NCBI GenBank assembly: GCA_900696625.1
Contig: CAADGU010000056.1
Coordinates: 1 to 64,000 of the forward strand
DNA length: 64,000 bases
From: an uncultured Chloroflexota bacterium
GTDB lineage: Bacteria; Chloroflexota; Anaerolineae; Promineifilales; Promineifilaceae
Direction of reading: 5' to 3'
Shown: piece by piece, positions 9,601 through 19,509 of the stretch
Layout: each line of letters begins with the position of its first letter
Numbering within the stretch: position 1 is the stretch's first letter
Notes under the pieces: model-generated
Told to the model about the DNA's origin: nothing
The model's database searches: none
The model's input: the letters and a program-made list of their open reading frames with translations, nothing else
Translations under genes and position numbers: made by a program

Positions 9601-12303
9601 GGTCAACAGGGCCAGCACATCGTTTTTGTCTTTGAATACGTCGTTGGCAAAACCGCGCAGGGCGCGTTTGGGGCCAACTTCCACAAAGGCGCGCGCGCCA
9701 AAGTCATAGAGCGTGTGCAGCCCTTTGACCCATTGCACGGTAGCAGCCACCTGTTGTTGGAGGTTGTCCTTAATGGCATCTACGGCCGTCGGGTAAAAAT
9801 CACCGGTCACGTTGGTGATGATGGGCAGGGTGGGCGGCGCAATGTGCAGCCGGTCCAGTACCCGGCGCAGCGGCGCGCTGGCGGGGGCGATGATGCTGGT
9901 ATGGAAGGCATGGCTAACGGGGATGATCATCGCCTGGTACCCGGCTTCCTGGAAGAGGGTCACGGCCGTTTCCACGGCCGTACTCGCCCCACCAATCACA
10001 CACTGGCTGCTGCTGTTGATATTGGCCGGAATCACATAGCCCTCCACTTGCTTCAAGGTGGCCTCAATCACGTCATAGGGGGCCAGGACGGCGGCCATCT
10101 TGCCGTTATCCTCCAGCTTCAGGCTGGCCATCTCGCCACCCCGCGCCGCCGCCGCTTCCAGCGCGTCGGCAAAGGGCATGATCCCGGCCACAATCAGCGC
10201 CGCATATTCACCCAACGAATGACCCACCACCACATCGGGGCTGAAACCAAAGCGTTGCAGCAGCCGGTACATAGCAATATCCATTGTCAGCATCGCCGGT
10301 TGGGTGATCTCCGTTTGCATCAGGTCAAAAGTGGCTTTGTTCACGGCGGCGTTGTCGTTCGGGTCTACAAAGATGAAATCGGTCAGCGGTTTGCCCAAAA
10401 TGGGCGTCATCACTGCGTCCGCTTCATCAAAAACGGCCTGCACCTCTGGATAGAGTGCGGCCAATTCCCGGCCCATGTTCACGTACTGGCTGCCCTGGCC
10501 GGGAAACATGAAAGCGACCTTGCCTTCCGGTTTACCCGCGCCGCGATAAATGCCCTGCGCCTCGACCGCTTTCCAGGCTGATGGCGCATCTGAAACCATG
10601 AGCTTCTGCGCCTTTTGCAGCCGATCCAGCAGTTCCGCTTGATCGCCAAAATCAATAAACAGCCGCTCTGGGGATTCAATCACGGCCGTGTCCGGCAACT
10701 CTTTGGGCGGCGTCCAACCTGTCTCCACGCGGTTCAAGAATTGGTCAAGTTTTTCCTTCAATTCCTGCGGCGTCGCCGCACCAACTGCCAGAATCCCTCT
10801 TACTGGCTCCAACTCCTTTGCTTCTTTTGCCTCTTTGCCGCTTTGCGTTTCAAATTTTTCCACCGCAAACACCTTCTTCGGCTGCGTCAGTTCGCCGGGG
10901 CGATGTTCTTCCAACACCAGGTGGAAATTGGTGCCGCCGAAGCCGTAGGCGCTGACGCCGGCGCGGCGGGGTGTGCCGTTGGGCGGTTCCCAGGCACGGC
11001 CGTCGTGCAGCAAATAAAATGGCGTTTGGCTGAAATCCACATATGAATTGGGCGGATTGGCATTCAGCGTGGGCGGCAGGAATTTGTGGTGCAAGGCCAT
11101 GACCGCTTTGAACATGCCGGCGGCGCCCGCGCCCGCTTTCAGATGGCCGATGTTGCTCTTAACCGACCCCAGGCCAATGCTATTTCGTCTGGCGTGACCA
11201 AACACGGCCGTCAAACTCTCCACTTCGGCCACATCACCCACCGGGGTGCTGGTGCCGTGCGCTTCCACCAGGGTAGCCGTGGCCGGGTCTAAACCAGCCA
11301 CTTCCCAGGCATGCTGCATGGCTAACTGCTGCCCAATGGGGTTGGGGGCGGTAATGCCTTTGCCTTTACCATCACTGGCGCCGGCCACGCCGCGAATGAC
11401 GGCGTAGATTTTATCGCCAGCGTGTTCCGCATCTTCCAGCCGCTTGAGCAGGAAGAGAGCCGCGCCTTCACCCATGACAAAACCGTCTGCGCCATCGCCA
11501 AACGGCCGTGTGCCCGTGGCACTGAGCGCCCCAATTTTGCAAAACTTGACAAATGGCCCAATGCCCATGTTCCGGTCTACACCGCCGGTGATCACCGCGT
11601 CCACTTTATGCTCCATCAGCAGTTCGATGGCTGCTTCCACGGCGGCAAAGCTGGAGGCGCAGGCAGCGTCGGTGATGAAGTTAGGGCCGCGCAGATTGAG
11701 CATGTTGGCGATACGGCCGCTGACGATGTTGGGCAGTTCGCCGGGCATGGAATCTTCGGTGATGGGTGGATATTGCTCGTCTATGTGGTCATGCCAGCCG
11801 GCCAGAATGGCCTGGCGGGTGGGGGTGGGCAAGGCGGCAAATTCGGACACGGCCGTCAGCGCCCGCGCATAATTGGGGAAGGCAATCCGTTCGTTGGTGG
11901 TGTAGTGCAGTTCACCGCCCATGGCCGTGCCGATGATGGTAGCCGTGCGTTCGGTGTTTAACGGCCGTGCCGGATAGCCATAATCGCTCAGCACATCGGC
12001 GGCGATGGTCAGCGCCCACTGCTGCCCTTCGTCCATCGCCGCCGCCACTTTGGGCGGCATGCGAAAACGCTTCCAATCAAATTGAAAACCCCGCACCCAT
12101 CCGCCGATTTTGGTGTAAGTCTTGTCCGGCGCTTTCGGATCGGGGTCGTAATAATCTTCAATGCGCCACCGCTCCGGCGGCGTTTCCGTGATGCTGTACC
12201 GCTTGTTCAGGATGTTTTGCCAGAATGTGGCCGCGTTCAGCGCCTCCGGCATAATGGCCCCCAACCCCACAATGGCGATGGCTCGGTCTGAGGTGTCGCT
12301 CAT
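6688..12303 (-). CDS. Iterative type I synthase, KS-AT-KS-ACP-ACP (PUFA/glycolipid-synthase-like)
   Basis: Megasynthase of 1871 residues. KS1 (about 5-465) has the full triad: Cys215 in DAACASS, His349 in EAHGTSTP and His387 in KSNIGH. The AT (595-890) has FPGQGSQ, nucleophile Ser696 in GHSLGEY and HAFH (798-801), the motif linked to malonyl-CoA use. KS2 (1003-1510) keeps Cys1251 in NAACAST, His1399 in [11 protein letters not shown] and His1439 in [10 protein letters not shown], but the motif contexts are atypical. Two ACPs (about 1664-1743 and 1780-1859) have the same 80-residue sequence, each with [10 protein letters not shown], placing Thr (1699, 1815) at the usual serine. Linkers at 925-1000, 1640-1662 and 1743-1780 are repeat-derived. 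Start ATG 12303 has a GGGAG ribosome site. No ER or thioesterase domain is present. Confidence 0.92.
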   Translation of the reverse strand: MSDTSDRAIAIVGLGAIMPEALNAATFWQNILNKRYSITETPPERWRIEDYYDPDPKAPDKTYTKIGGWVRGFQFDWKRFRMPPKVAAAMDEGQQWALTIAADVLSDYGYPARPLNTERTATIIGTAMGGELHYTTNERIAFPNYARALTAVSEFAALPTPTRQAILAGWHDHIDEQYPPITEDSMPGELPNIVSGRIANMLNLRGPNFITDAACASSFAAVEAAIELLMEHKVDAVITGGVDRNMGIGPFVKFCKIGALSATGTRPFGDGADGFVMGEGAALFLLKRLEDAEHAGDKIYAVIRGVAGASDGKGKGITAPNPIGQQLAMQHAWEVAGLDPATATLVEAHGTSTPVGDVAEVESLTAVFGHARRNSIGLGSVKSNIGHLKAGAGAAGMFKAVMALHHKFLPPTLNANPPNSYVDFSQTPFYLLHDGRAWEPPNGTPRRAGVSAYGFGGTNFHLVLEEHRPGELTQPKKVFAVEKFETQSGKEAKEAKELEPVRGILAVGAATPQELKEKLDQFLNRVETGWTPPKELPDTAVIESPERLFIDFGDQAELLDRLQKAQKLMVSDAPSAWKAVEAQGIYRGAGKPEGKVAFMFPGQGSQYVNMGRELAALYPEVQAVFDEADAVMTPILGKPLTDFIFVDPNDNAAVNKATFDLMQTEITQPAMLTMDIAMYRLLQRFGFSPDVVVGHSLGEYAALIVAGIMPFADALEAAAARGGEMASLKLEDNGKMAAVLAPYDVIEATLKQVEGYVIPANINSSSQCVIGGASTAVETAVTLFQEAGYQAMIIPVSHAFHTSIIAPASAPLRRVLDRLHIAPPTLPIITNVTGDFYPTAVDAIKDNLQQQVAATVQWVKGLHTLYDFGARAFVEVGPKRALRGFANDVFKDKNDVLALLTNHPKPGELPAFNQALCALYAAGYAGKQLAVSSEQLAVSDGRSVREQLAVRREETMAPKTNGTSLPEAQAISQYPNTPITQLPNYRITESSNLPYNRAHPPLGSVVISGTGLGLPGAEKAVMAPDNAWRILQGEQFVDLIPERFRQKMVAKRITRVVKAADGGGSFSTIDNPDEVVRIAGRPGSFDLAEEYGVPQKLVDALDITTQLAIAAGLDALREAGIPLVMTYKHASNGSSLPQRWMLPESLRDETGVIFASAFPGGDRFAEDFEKYYTYQSRLEQLEMLDQLRRTCNDNQTLLEITRRINSLREVMEREPYIFDRRFIFRILSMGHSQFAEYIGARGPNTQVNAACASTTQAITIAEDWIRNGRCRRVIVVAADDVTGDHLLEWVGAGMLAVGAAATDDRVQEAALPFDKRRHGTILGMGACALVVESEDAVQERGMRGIVELLSSETRNSAFHGSRLDVDHIAQVMNDLMTTAETRFGLNRYNIAPQLVFMSHETYTPARGGSASAEVVALRQTFGEAAKEIVVANTKGFTGHPMGVGVEDVIALKILEYGIVPPVPNYKEVDPDLGELNLSRGGRYPVQYALHLAAGFGSQISFTLTRRIPGALDRVENKPRYQKWLDDVSGYDFAELEVEKRNLRIVAKGAPGRRPCPSTWQYGTEPVVRTGGGIPYAVIREPYAVPALMPVPAPVQVQPKPVNNQPTAVTPQSAPAPVQAIPVPVNGNPPAAIGEPKPEVGSPMVEPISQSPNLPISTLQSPIADPIADKVLAIVAEQTGYPTDMLEMDLDLEADLGVDTVKQAETFLAIRTEFNIPRRDDLSLRDYNTLAKVVGFVREMRPDLVSSEQLAVSSEQVAPSISQSFDLAQDKPSNLQSPISDPIADKVLAIVAEQTGYPTDMLEMDLDLEADLGVDTVKQAETFLAIRTEFNIPRRDDLSLRDYNTLAKVVGFVREMRPDLAAVVEQPSDLKA
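6730..7320 (-). repeat. Near-identical direct repeat encoding the tandem ACPs
   Basis: Two copies of about 240 bp, offset by exactly 348 bp (116 codons), differ at only a few positions, nearly all silent. The encoded 80-residue carrier domains are the same. The linker between them holds ATTGGAGATT-type and ACTGCTCACTGC-type repeats. This indicates a recent duplication or ongoing gene conversion. Confidence 0.9.
9330..9530. repeat. Low-complexity repeats in frame in the AT-KS2 linker
   Basis: Three repeat families sit side by side in the coding sequence of the megasynthase: GGTAATTGGGTAATT words (9335-9375), ATATTGGGATATTG words (9378-9395) and two blocks of ACTGCTAACTGCTCACTGC (9455-9530). 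They encode peptides such as [12 protein letters not shown] and [13 protein letters not shown] between the AT and KS2 domains. The frame is kept throughout. Confidence 0.85.
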
Positions 12304-12331
12304 TTTCGTTCACTCCCTTTTTTGTTAGGAA

Positions 12332-12394
12332 AGTGAGCAGTTGGCAGTGAGCGGTTAGCAGTATCTCGGCTGCTCACTGCTCACTGCTTACTGC

Positions 12395-12411
<17 letters not shown>
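12332..12411. repeat. Low-complexity inverted repeat between dehydrogenase and megasynthase genes
   Basis: GTGAGCAGTTGGCAGTGAGCGG on one side and CTGCTCACTGCTCACTGCTTACTGC on the other can pair, placing a long imperfect hairpin in the 91-nt spacer just after the acyl-CoA dehydrogenase stop. No U-tract follows. Confidence 0.75.
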
Positions 12412-14053
<1,642 letters not shown>

Positions 14054-14078
14054 CGCTGTCTCCTCTATATCAATCAGT

Positions 14079-14136
14079 AAGCAAAAAACAGTAAGCAGTG
14101 TACTCACCGCTCACTGCTCACTGCTTACTGCTCACT
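14079..14136. repeat. Low-complexity inverted repeat upstream of the synthase operon
   Basis: AGTAAGCAAAAAACAGTAAGCAGTG is followed by complementary CACCGCTCACTGCTCACTGCTTACTGC. This is the same family that lies after the biotin carboxylase gene and between the first two genes of the operon, so the operon is punctuated by this repeat at both ends. Confidence 0.7.
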
Positions 14137-14223
14137 TTTCAAACATGCGGTTCAGGGCGTTTTGATTGTGGAATAATTCACAATATCCAGTGTTATTGTA
14201 GGTCAAAGAGAGGGGACGCCAGA

Positions 14224-14237
14224 GTGACAAGTGTCAC
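14224..14237. promoter_or_regulatory. CRP/FNR-like palindrome between the synthase operon and the polysaccharide cluster
   Basis: GTGACAAGTGTCAC reads as GTGA-N6-TCAC, the core of CRP/FNR-family sites. It lies 170 nt upstream of the acyl-CoA dehydrogenase start and 216 nt upstream of the rightward glycosyltransferase start. The remaining 14054-14452 spacer holds one repeat block and no gene. The binding protein is unknown. Confidence 0.45.
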
Positions 14238-14452
14238 GTGATACAAAGGCGAAAAGCATAATGCAGTGTGTCATGGGTGCAACATCCCCACGGGCAGTAG
14301 GCGTTTACAAGCTGTTAGAAAGTTTGTAACCTGTAACCAGTAATATGTGTTTACCTCTGAGTTCAACGTAGTAAAGCAATTATATAGATCACTCAGTTTT
14401 CTGTAGCGGCATCAAATCGTAGAATTATTCATCAAGTGGAGGATGTATTGAA

Positions 14453-15520
14453 ATGGCTATAATGACAACTACTTTAGTTTCCCGTTTTTTGTCCCCCCAG
14501 GTCAGGCAAAAACCACTCGTCAGTTTGATCGTGCCTACGCTCAATGAAGAGCGCAATCTCCCCCAACTATTTGCCTCGATTCCCGACATGGTGGATGAGG
14601 TAGTGCTGGTTGACGGCCGTTCCACCGACCGCACCGTGGAATTGGCCAAAGAATTGCGCCCGGACATCGTCGTTGTCCACCAGAAAGGCAAAGGCAAGGG
14701 CAACGCGCTGCGCCAGGGTTTTGAAGCCGCCAGCGGCGAGATCATCGTGATGATAGACGCCGATGGCTCCACCAACCCCGCTGAAATCCCCAACTTTGTG
14801 GGCGCTTTGTTAGCCGGCGCCGATTTTGCCAAAGGTTCCCGTTTTATGCAGGGTGGTGGCACATCCGACATGGAACCGCATCGGTATCTGGGCAATCAGT
14901 TTTTTGTCTGGACGGTGCGCCTCCTGTTTGGCGGCAAATATACCGACCTTTGCTACGGCTACAACGCTTTCTGGGCCTGGACGCTGCCGCTGTTAAGCCT
15001 CAATGGTGACGGTTTTGAAATTGAGACGATGATGAACGTGCGGGCGCTGCAAGCCGGCCTGCGCGTGGCCGAAGTGCCCAGCTTTGAAAACCGGCGTTTT
15101 ATGGGCCTCTCTAACTTGAATGCTTTTCGAGATGGATTCCGCGTTTTGGGTACCATTTTCAAGGAATGGCTCAATAATCCCGGTCTGCGTGCCGTGAAAA
15201 AACAAGAAAATTCGGTCGCCCAGGAAACATTTGAGGAAGCCTTCCACGCCCTGCTGGAAGATACAAACGAATTTGTGAAAATGAGCTACCAGTTGCCCAA
15301 TGACCGGTTAAAGCATTTGGCTGCCAAACTGCTCGTTCGCTTCGACGCCCTCATGGCAACCGAGATGAACTGCGCCGTCTGCCACGAACTGCAAACGCGC
15401 TATGCCGAACATTACCGGGATATCTATGCCAGCTACCTGCTCTCGTATATCCAGAAGGACAAGGCCGGGGCGATGCCACTACCTCAGCCCGTTTACCAAA
15501 CAGCGCCTTTGTCCGGCTAA
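14453..15520 (+). CDS. Family 2 glycosyltransferase, polyprenyl-phosphate sugar transferase-like
   Basis: A 355-residue GT2 enzyme. Near residue 22 it has the VSLIVPTLNEERNL start of the nucleotide-sugar fold, then VDGRSTDRT and the metal-binding DADGS near 103-107, as in dolichyl/undecaprenyl-phosphate mannosyl- and glucosyltransferases. Beyond residue 240 is a roughly 110-residue helical tail without membrane segments, unlike the membrane-anchored DPM1/GtrB forms. The start has a GGAGG ribosome site. It opens the polysaccharide cluster, divergent from the lipid-synthase operon, and probably makes a lipid-linked sugar donor or adds a sugar to a lipid. The acceptor cannot be read. Confidence 0.85.
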   Translation: MAIMTTTLVSRFLSPQVRQKPLVSLIVPTLNEERNLPQLFASIPDMVDEVVLVDGRSTDRTVELAKELRPDIVVVHQKGKGKGNALRQGFEAASGEIIVMIDADGSTNPAEIPNFVGALLAGADFAKGSRFMQGGGTSDMEPHRYLGNQFFVWTVRLLFGGKYTDLCYGYNAFWAWTLPLLSLNGDGFEIETMMNVRALQAGLRVAEVPSFENRRFMGLSNLNAFRDGFRVLGTIFKEWLNNPGLRAVKKQENSVAQETFEEAFHALLEDTNEFVKMSYQLPNDRLKHLAAKLLVRFDALMATEMNCAVCHELQTRYAEHYRDIYASYLLSYIQKDKAGAMPLPQPVYQTAPLSG

Positions 15521-15564
15521 CCAATACATCTGCCTCAGAATTAAGAATTGAATAATTTGTATGC

Positions 15565-15607
15565 GATTGGAGATTAGAACGATTCATCCAGACTCTAATC
15601 TCCAATC
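15565..15607. terminator. Perfect hairpin between GT2 and the kinase-like gene
   Basis: GATTGGAGATTAGA pairs perfectly with TCTAATCTCCAATC across a 15-nt loop. A U-rich stretch does not follow at once, so it may be an RNA-processing or attenuation hairpin and not a strong terminator. The sequence belongs to the dispersed GGAGATTGGAGATT family. Confidence 0.5.
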
Positions 15608-15650
15608 TATGCTACGCATATTATTTGATTCCTAATCCCCCCATTTGGTT

Positions 15651-17210
15651 ATGATAAATAATAGCAACCTTCCTGCACACACTTATCAAATCTTGCTCAT
15701 CGAAGATGACGTGAGCGCCTCCCGGTTAATTTCTGCGATGCTGGAACGAGGAGGGTACACCGCCCTTATCGCCAATTCGGGAAACGAGGGCATCACGTTA
15801 GCTCTCCAGGAGCGTCCTGACTTAATCTTGTGCGACGTGATGATGCCCGACGTCACCGGTCTGGACGTATTACGCACCTTACAGAAACAATCTGATACAG
15901 CGACGATTCCCTTTATTTTCCTGACAGCCCTTGCCAGGCAGGAAGATATGCGGGTGGGCATGGAATTGGGTGCAGACGATTACCTGACCAAACCGATACA
16001 TACTGAGGTTCTGCTCAATGCGGTCGGCAGCCGCCTGAGACGGCACCAGCAATTACAAACAGACCGGTTGGCCCATTTCACGCAGCGGTTAGTTCTGTCT
16101 CAGGAACACCAGCGGCAGCAGATGGCTTCTATGCTGGATAACAAGCTGAACCAATCGCTGCGCAGCCTGCAATTTGTTTTGAACATGTTGGCAGCGCCAG
16201 CACATGATGACGCCACCTTGTACAACGGCGCAAAGGAGATGCTAGGCGAATTAATTCTCCAGGTAGAGGGGATGGCCCAGGAAATGCACCCGACGATTCT
16301 GGCACGTCTGGGGTTAGCGCCAACTCTCCGTTGGCTCTCCGAACAATTTGAGCTAACCATTGAACTAGACATGCCGCATGTGGCATACCAGTTTGAGCCA
16401 AAGGTGGAGGTGTGTGTATTTCGCCTGGTTCAAGAAGCGCTCAACAATATCCAACGTCATGCCCAAACAGATCATGCGAAAATTTCGCTGAATTACGTAG
16501 CGCCATACCTGGAAGTGCGCATTGAAGATAAAGGGATGGGATTTGATTTGGAGCGCACCTTACAATCAAGCCAGAGTATGGGTTTGCAATATATGCATGG
16601 ATTGGTAGCCTGGGCGAACGGCGAACTGCATATCACGTCCGGGCCAGGTGAGGGCACGGCCGTATATGCACTTCTGCCTCAAGCTAATGCCATTCCGCTC
16701 AGTCCCTCGCCCATTTCGCCGGATTTGCTGCGAATGGCCGGCCGCACCCAACCATTAGAATCAACGGGGGAAACGGCCGTAACCGTCAAGATATTGCTGG
16801 CCATTGAACAACCCTTACAGTTACAGGGAATGCACAAGTTATTGGCACGCAATCCCCACTTTGAGGTAGTAGGCGAAATTCAGGATTTGACTCAGGTAGC
16901 GGACGCCATTGAAACGTACCAACCACAACTGCTCATCATAAATCCTCTCACCGAGGGCAAAAGCCAGGCAGAGGTATTGCAATCTATCGTTGGGGCGCGT
17001 CCAGGCACGGCCGTCTTAGTCATCAGCACCGCCACCCACAACGAATATATACGGGCGGCCTTTGAAAGCGGCGTGTTAGGCTATATCCCCAATACCGCCA
17101 CCATCACCGATTTGCATACCGCCATCATGCGCGTCGCCCGCAAACAATACTACGTCAGCCCTGGCCTGTCATTTGATCTGGCACAGTGGCAAGAAGCACG
17201 GGCAGATTGA
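15651..17210 (+). CDS. Receiver-kinase-receiver protein with altered phospho-sites
   Basis: Protein of 519 residues from ATG 15651 (TTG 15645 also possible). Residues 13-125 form a canonical receiver with Asp62 (CDVMMPD) and Lys114. Residues 140-215 match the HisKA_3 dimerisation helix, but at the phospho-His position of the usual ELHD motif the sequence reads MLDNKLNQ, giving Asp163. Residues 245-345 are a GHKL ATPase with N-box EALNNIQRHA and G-boxes DKGMGFD and GPGEGT. Residues 380-510 resemble a NarL-type receiver, but its acceptor Asp is replaced by Asn431 (IINPLTEG). There is no membrane segment or DNA-binding domain. It lies among glycosyltransferase genes and may sense or relay a signal for polymer synthesis. 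Confidence 0.8.
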   Translation: MINNSNLPAHTYQILLIEDDVSASRLISAMLERGGYTALIANSGNEGITLALQERPDLILCDVMMPDVTGLDVLRTLQKQSDTATIPFIFLTALARQEDMRVGMELGADDYLTKPIHTEVLLNAVGSRLRRHQQLQTDRLAHFTQRLVLSQEHQRQQMASMLDNKLNQSLRSLQFVLNMLAAPAHDDATLYNGAKEMLGELILQVEGMAQEMHPTILARLGLAPTLRWLSEQFELTIELDMPHVAYQFEPKVEVCVFRLVQEALNNIQRHAQTDHAKISLNYVAPYLEVRIEDKGMGFDLERTLQSSQSMGLQYMHGLVAWANGELHITSGPGEGTAVYALLPQANAIPLSPSPISPDLLRMAGRTQPLESTGETAVTVKILLAIEQPLQLQGMHKLLARNPHFEVVGEIQDLTQVADAIETYQPQLLIINPLTEGKSQAEVLQSIVGARPGTAVLVISTATHNEYIRAAFESGVLGYIPNTATITDLHTAIMRVARKQYYVSPGLSFDLAQWQEARAD

Positions 17211-17227
17211 CGCTAAATTGAGGTTCC

Positions 17228-18160
17228 ATGAATTTTTCTGTGATTATTTGTGCGCATACGGAAGAGCGCTGGCAAGATTTAATCGAAGCGGTGGCTTCGG
17301 TAACCAATCAGACCCTCCCCCCCCACCAAATTGTCATCGCCATTGACCATAACCCGGCCATGTTGGCCCGCGCTCGCGCTCAATTTCCAGAAGCGACGGT
17401 GGTGGAAAATGTGCAAGAACGGGGCCTAAACGGCGCCCGCAACAGCGGCGTGGCCGCTACCACCGGCGAGATTGTGGCCTTTCTGGATGATGACGCCATT
17501 GCTGCACCGGATTGGTTGGAACAGTTACAGGCAGCGTATACGGCCATACACATCGTTGGCGCAGGTGGCAAAATCAATCCTCTGTGGCTCAACGGCCGTC
17601 CCCGCTGGTTTCCCGAAGAGTTCAATTGGGTTGTGGGCTGCACCTATCGCGGCCTGCCAGAGCAAACCGCCCCGGTACGCAACCTGATCGGCTGCAACAT
17701 GTCCTACCGCCGCACCGTGATCGAGCAATTGGGCGGCTTCCGCAATGGCATTGGGCATGTAGGCGGCCGCCCACAAGGCGATGATGAGACCGAATTTTGC
17801 ATCCGGCTGCGCCAGGCCATGCCCCAGGCCACCCTGCTGTACCAGCCCCAGGCACAAGTATCCCACAAAGTACCCGCCGGTCGCGCCAATTTTGGCTACT
17901 ATCGCTGGCGTTGTTACCTGGAAGGGCGCTCCAAAGCGCTGCTCTCCCGCCTGGTGGGCGCCAATGACGGCCTGTCTACCGAGCGCACCTACACCCTGAA
18001 AGTATTGCCCAGCGGCATGTGGGTCGGCCTGACCGAAAGCGCCCGCCACCGGAATCTGGCCGGTATTGGTCGGTCAGCGGCCATTGCCGCAGGCCTGTTT
18101 ATCACCACCTTCGGCTATGGGCTGGGGCGTCTGACTCTCGTCGGCAAAAAGGTTGAGTAG
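17228..18160 (+). CDS. Family 2 glycosyltransferase
   Basis: A GT2 enzyme of 310 residues. It starts FSVIICAHTEERW, has GLNGARNSG near residue 70, the metal-binding FLDDDAI near residue 90, and an acceptor region with ETEFCIRLRQ around 190. The C-terminus has a hydrophobic stretch (about 275-300) that may anchor it to the membrane. It starts 17 nt after the kinase-like gene with a TTGAGG ribosome site, so it is likely co-transcribed. The sugar and acceptor are not identifiable. Confidence 0.85.
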   Translation: MNFSVIICAHTEERWQDLIEAVASVTNQTLPPHQIVIAIDHNPAMLARARAQFPEATVVENVQERGLNGARNSGVAATTGEIVAFLDDDAIAAPDWLEQLQAAYTAIHIVGAGGKINPLWLNGRPRWFPEEFNWVVGCTYRGLPEQTAPVRNLIGCNMSYRRTVIEQLGGFRNGIGHVGGRPQGDDETEFCIRLRQAMPQATLLYQPQAQVSHKVPAGRANFGYYRWRCYLEGRSKALLSRLVGANDGLSTERTYTLKVLPSGMWVGLTESARHRNLAGIGRSAAIAAGLFITTFGYGLGRLTLVGKKVE

Positions 18161-18182
18161 CCAGGGGATAGGGGTTACGGTA

Positions 18183-18235
18183 TAACCGTAGACCCTAAGG
18201 GTTTCCGAAAACCCTTAGGGTCTACGGTTATTTTA
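18183..18235 (+). terminator. Perfect 22-bp hairpin with U-rich tail after GT2
   Basis: The arm TAACCGTAGACCCTAAGGGT is followed, after a short CCGA loop, by its exact complement and then TTTTAGG. The shape fits a Rho-independent terminator between the GT2 and GT4 genes. The only room for a GT4 promoter is the 12 nt after it, so read-through is likely. Confidence 0.7.
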
Positions 18236-18246
18236 GGATTGATTTC

Positions 18247-19509
18247 ATGCGATTAGTCATGTTAACGCAATTTTACCCGCCTGTTTTGGGTGGGTTGGAG
18301 CGGCACGTCAAAGATTTGAGCGAGGCGCTGGCAGCGCGGGGGCACGAAGTGGCCGTCATCACCCTGCGGCAGGGTGGCTGGGGCCAGGACATGCCCGCCT
18401 ATGAAGAGGTGCAGGGAGTGCGTCTGTACCGCATTCGCGGCACGGTGTCACGGGCAGAAAAGCTGCTGTTTGTGGATGCACGGCGCAGTTATGCCCCCCC
18501 TTTTCCTGACCCGGAACTGGCGCTGGCTATTCGCCGCATTCTGGCGCAGGAAAAGCCGCACGTTGTCCATGCCCACAACTGGCTCTCCTTCTCCTACCTG
18601 CCGCTGAAACGGTGGAGCGGGGCCAAACTGGTCATTACGCTGCACGAGTTTGGCCTGAGTTGTGGCAAGTGGACGTTCATTCATCAGGATGCCTTTTGCA
18701 GCGGCCCGGCATGGGGGAAATGCTGGCGCTGCCTGAATGACCACTATGGCCTGGCCAAAGGGACGATGACTCATCTGGGGCAGCGCACCATGCGTCGGGC
18801 ACAAGACCGGCGCGTGGACATGTACGTGCCCGTCAGCCAGGCAGTAGCCGAAGGCAGCCAACTGGTGGACAGCGGCCTGCCCTATGAAGTGGTGCCCAAC
18901 TTTATCCCGGACCACATCGCACCGCCGCCGCCTGATTGGGAAGAACAGTTGGCGCAGCTGCCGACCGGGCCGTTTATGTTGTTTGTCGGTTCTTTTGGTA
19001 AACAAAAAGGGATAGATGTGCTGCTGGAAGCATACCGGGGATTAGAAACGGCCGTTTCTACCCAGCGCCCTGTCCCCCTCGTCCTCATTGGTTATGAACT
19101 CAGCGACTTTCCCCTGTCACAACTGGATATTCCGCCCCAGGTGCATATCTTCAAGAACTGGCCGAACACGGCCGTCATGGAGGCATGGCGGCGCAGTCAT
19201 ATCGGCATTGTGCCTTCCAACTGGCCGGAACCCAGCCCCACCGTCGTCATGGAAGCGATGGTCGCCGGCGTACCCGTCATTGCCAGCCGCGTCGGCGGCA
19301 TCCCCGACATTGTGGCCGACGGTGAAACCGGCTTGCTGGTGCCACCCGGCGATCCGATTGCTTTACGCCAGGCCATGTCCCGGCTGCTGCATGACCCGGC
19401 TTTGTGCCAGCAAATGAGCGCCGCCGCCCGCCAGCGTGTCACCAACTTCCAGGCGCACACCGTTGTTACCCGCATCGAAGGCATCTACCAACAGCTTTGC
19501 CAAACATGA
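18247..19509 (+). CDS. Family 4 glycosyltransferase
   Basis: GT-B fold enzyme of 420 residues. The N-terminal domain has QFYPPVLGGLERHVKDLSEALAARGHEV, the usual GT4 acceptor-side signature; the C-terminal donor domain has FVGSFGKQKGIDVLLEAYRGL near 245 and EPSPTVVMEAMVAGVPVIAS near 330, with the EX7E-type Glu pair. It is a cytosolic enzyme likely adding a sugar to a lipid-linked intermediate. Its stop overlaps the next start (ATGA), indicating translational coupling to the membrane protein that follows. Confidence 0.9.
   Translation: MRLVMLTQFYPPVLGGLERHVKDLSEALAARGHEVAVITLRQGGWGQDMPAYEEVQGVRLYRIRGTVSRAEKLLFVDARRSYAPPFPDPELALAIRRILAQEKPHVVHAHNWLSFSYLPLKRWSGAKLVITLHEFGLSCGKWTFIHQDAFCSGPAWGKCWRCLNDHYGLAKGTMTHLGQRTMRRAQDRRVDMYVPVSQAVAEGSQLVDSGLPYEVVPNFIPDHIAPPPPDWEEQLAQLPTGPFMLFVGSFGKQKGIDVLLEAYRGLETAVSTQRPVPLVLIGYELSDFPLSQLDIPPQVHIFKNWPNTAVMEAWRRSHIGIVPSNWPEPSPTVVMEAMVAGVPVIASRVGGIPDIVADGETGLLVPPGDPIALRQAMSRLLHDPALCQQMSAAARQRVTNFQAHTVVTRIEGIYQQLCQT

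Noticed and set aside
9595-10581. Rightward 328-codon frame opposite the AT domain
   Set aside because: Same reason: the other strand encodes an AT with GHSLGEY and HAFH.
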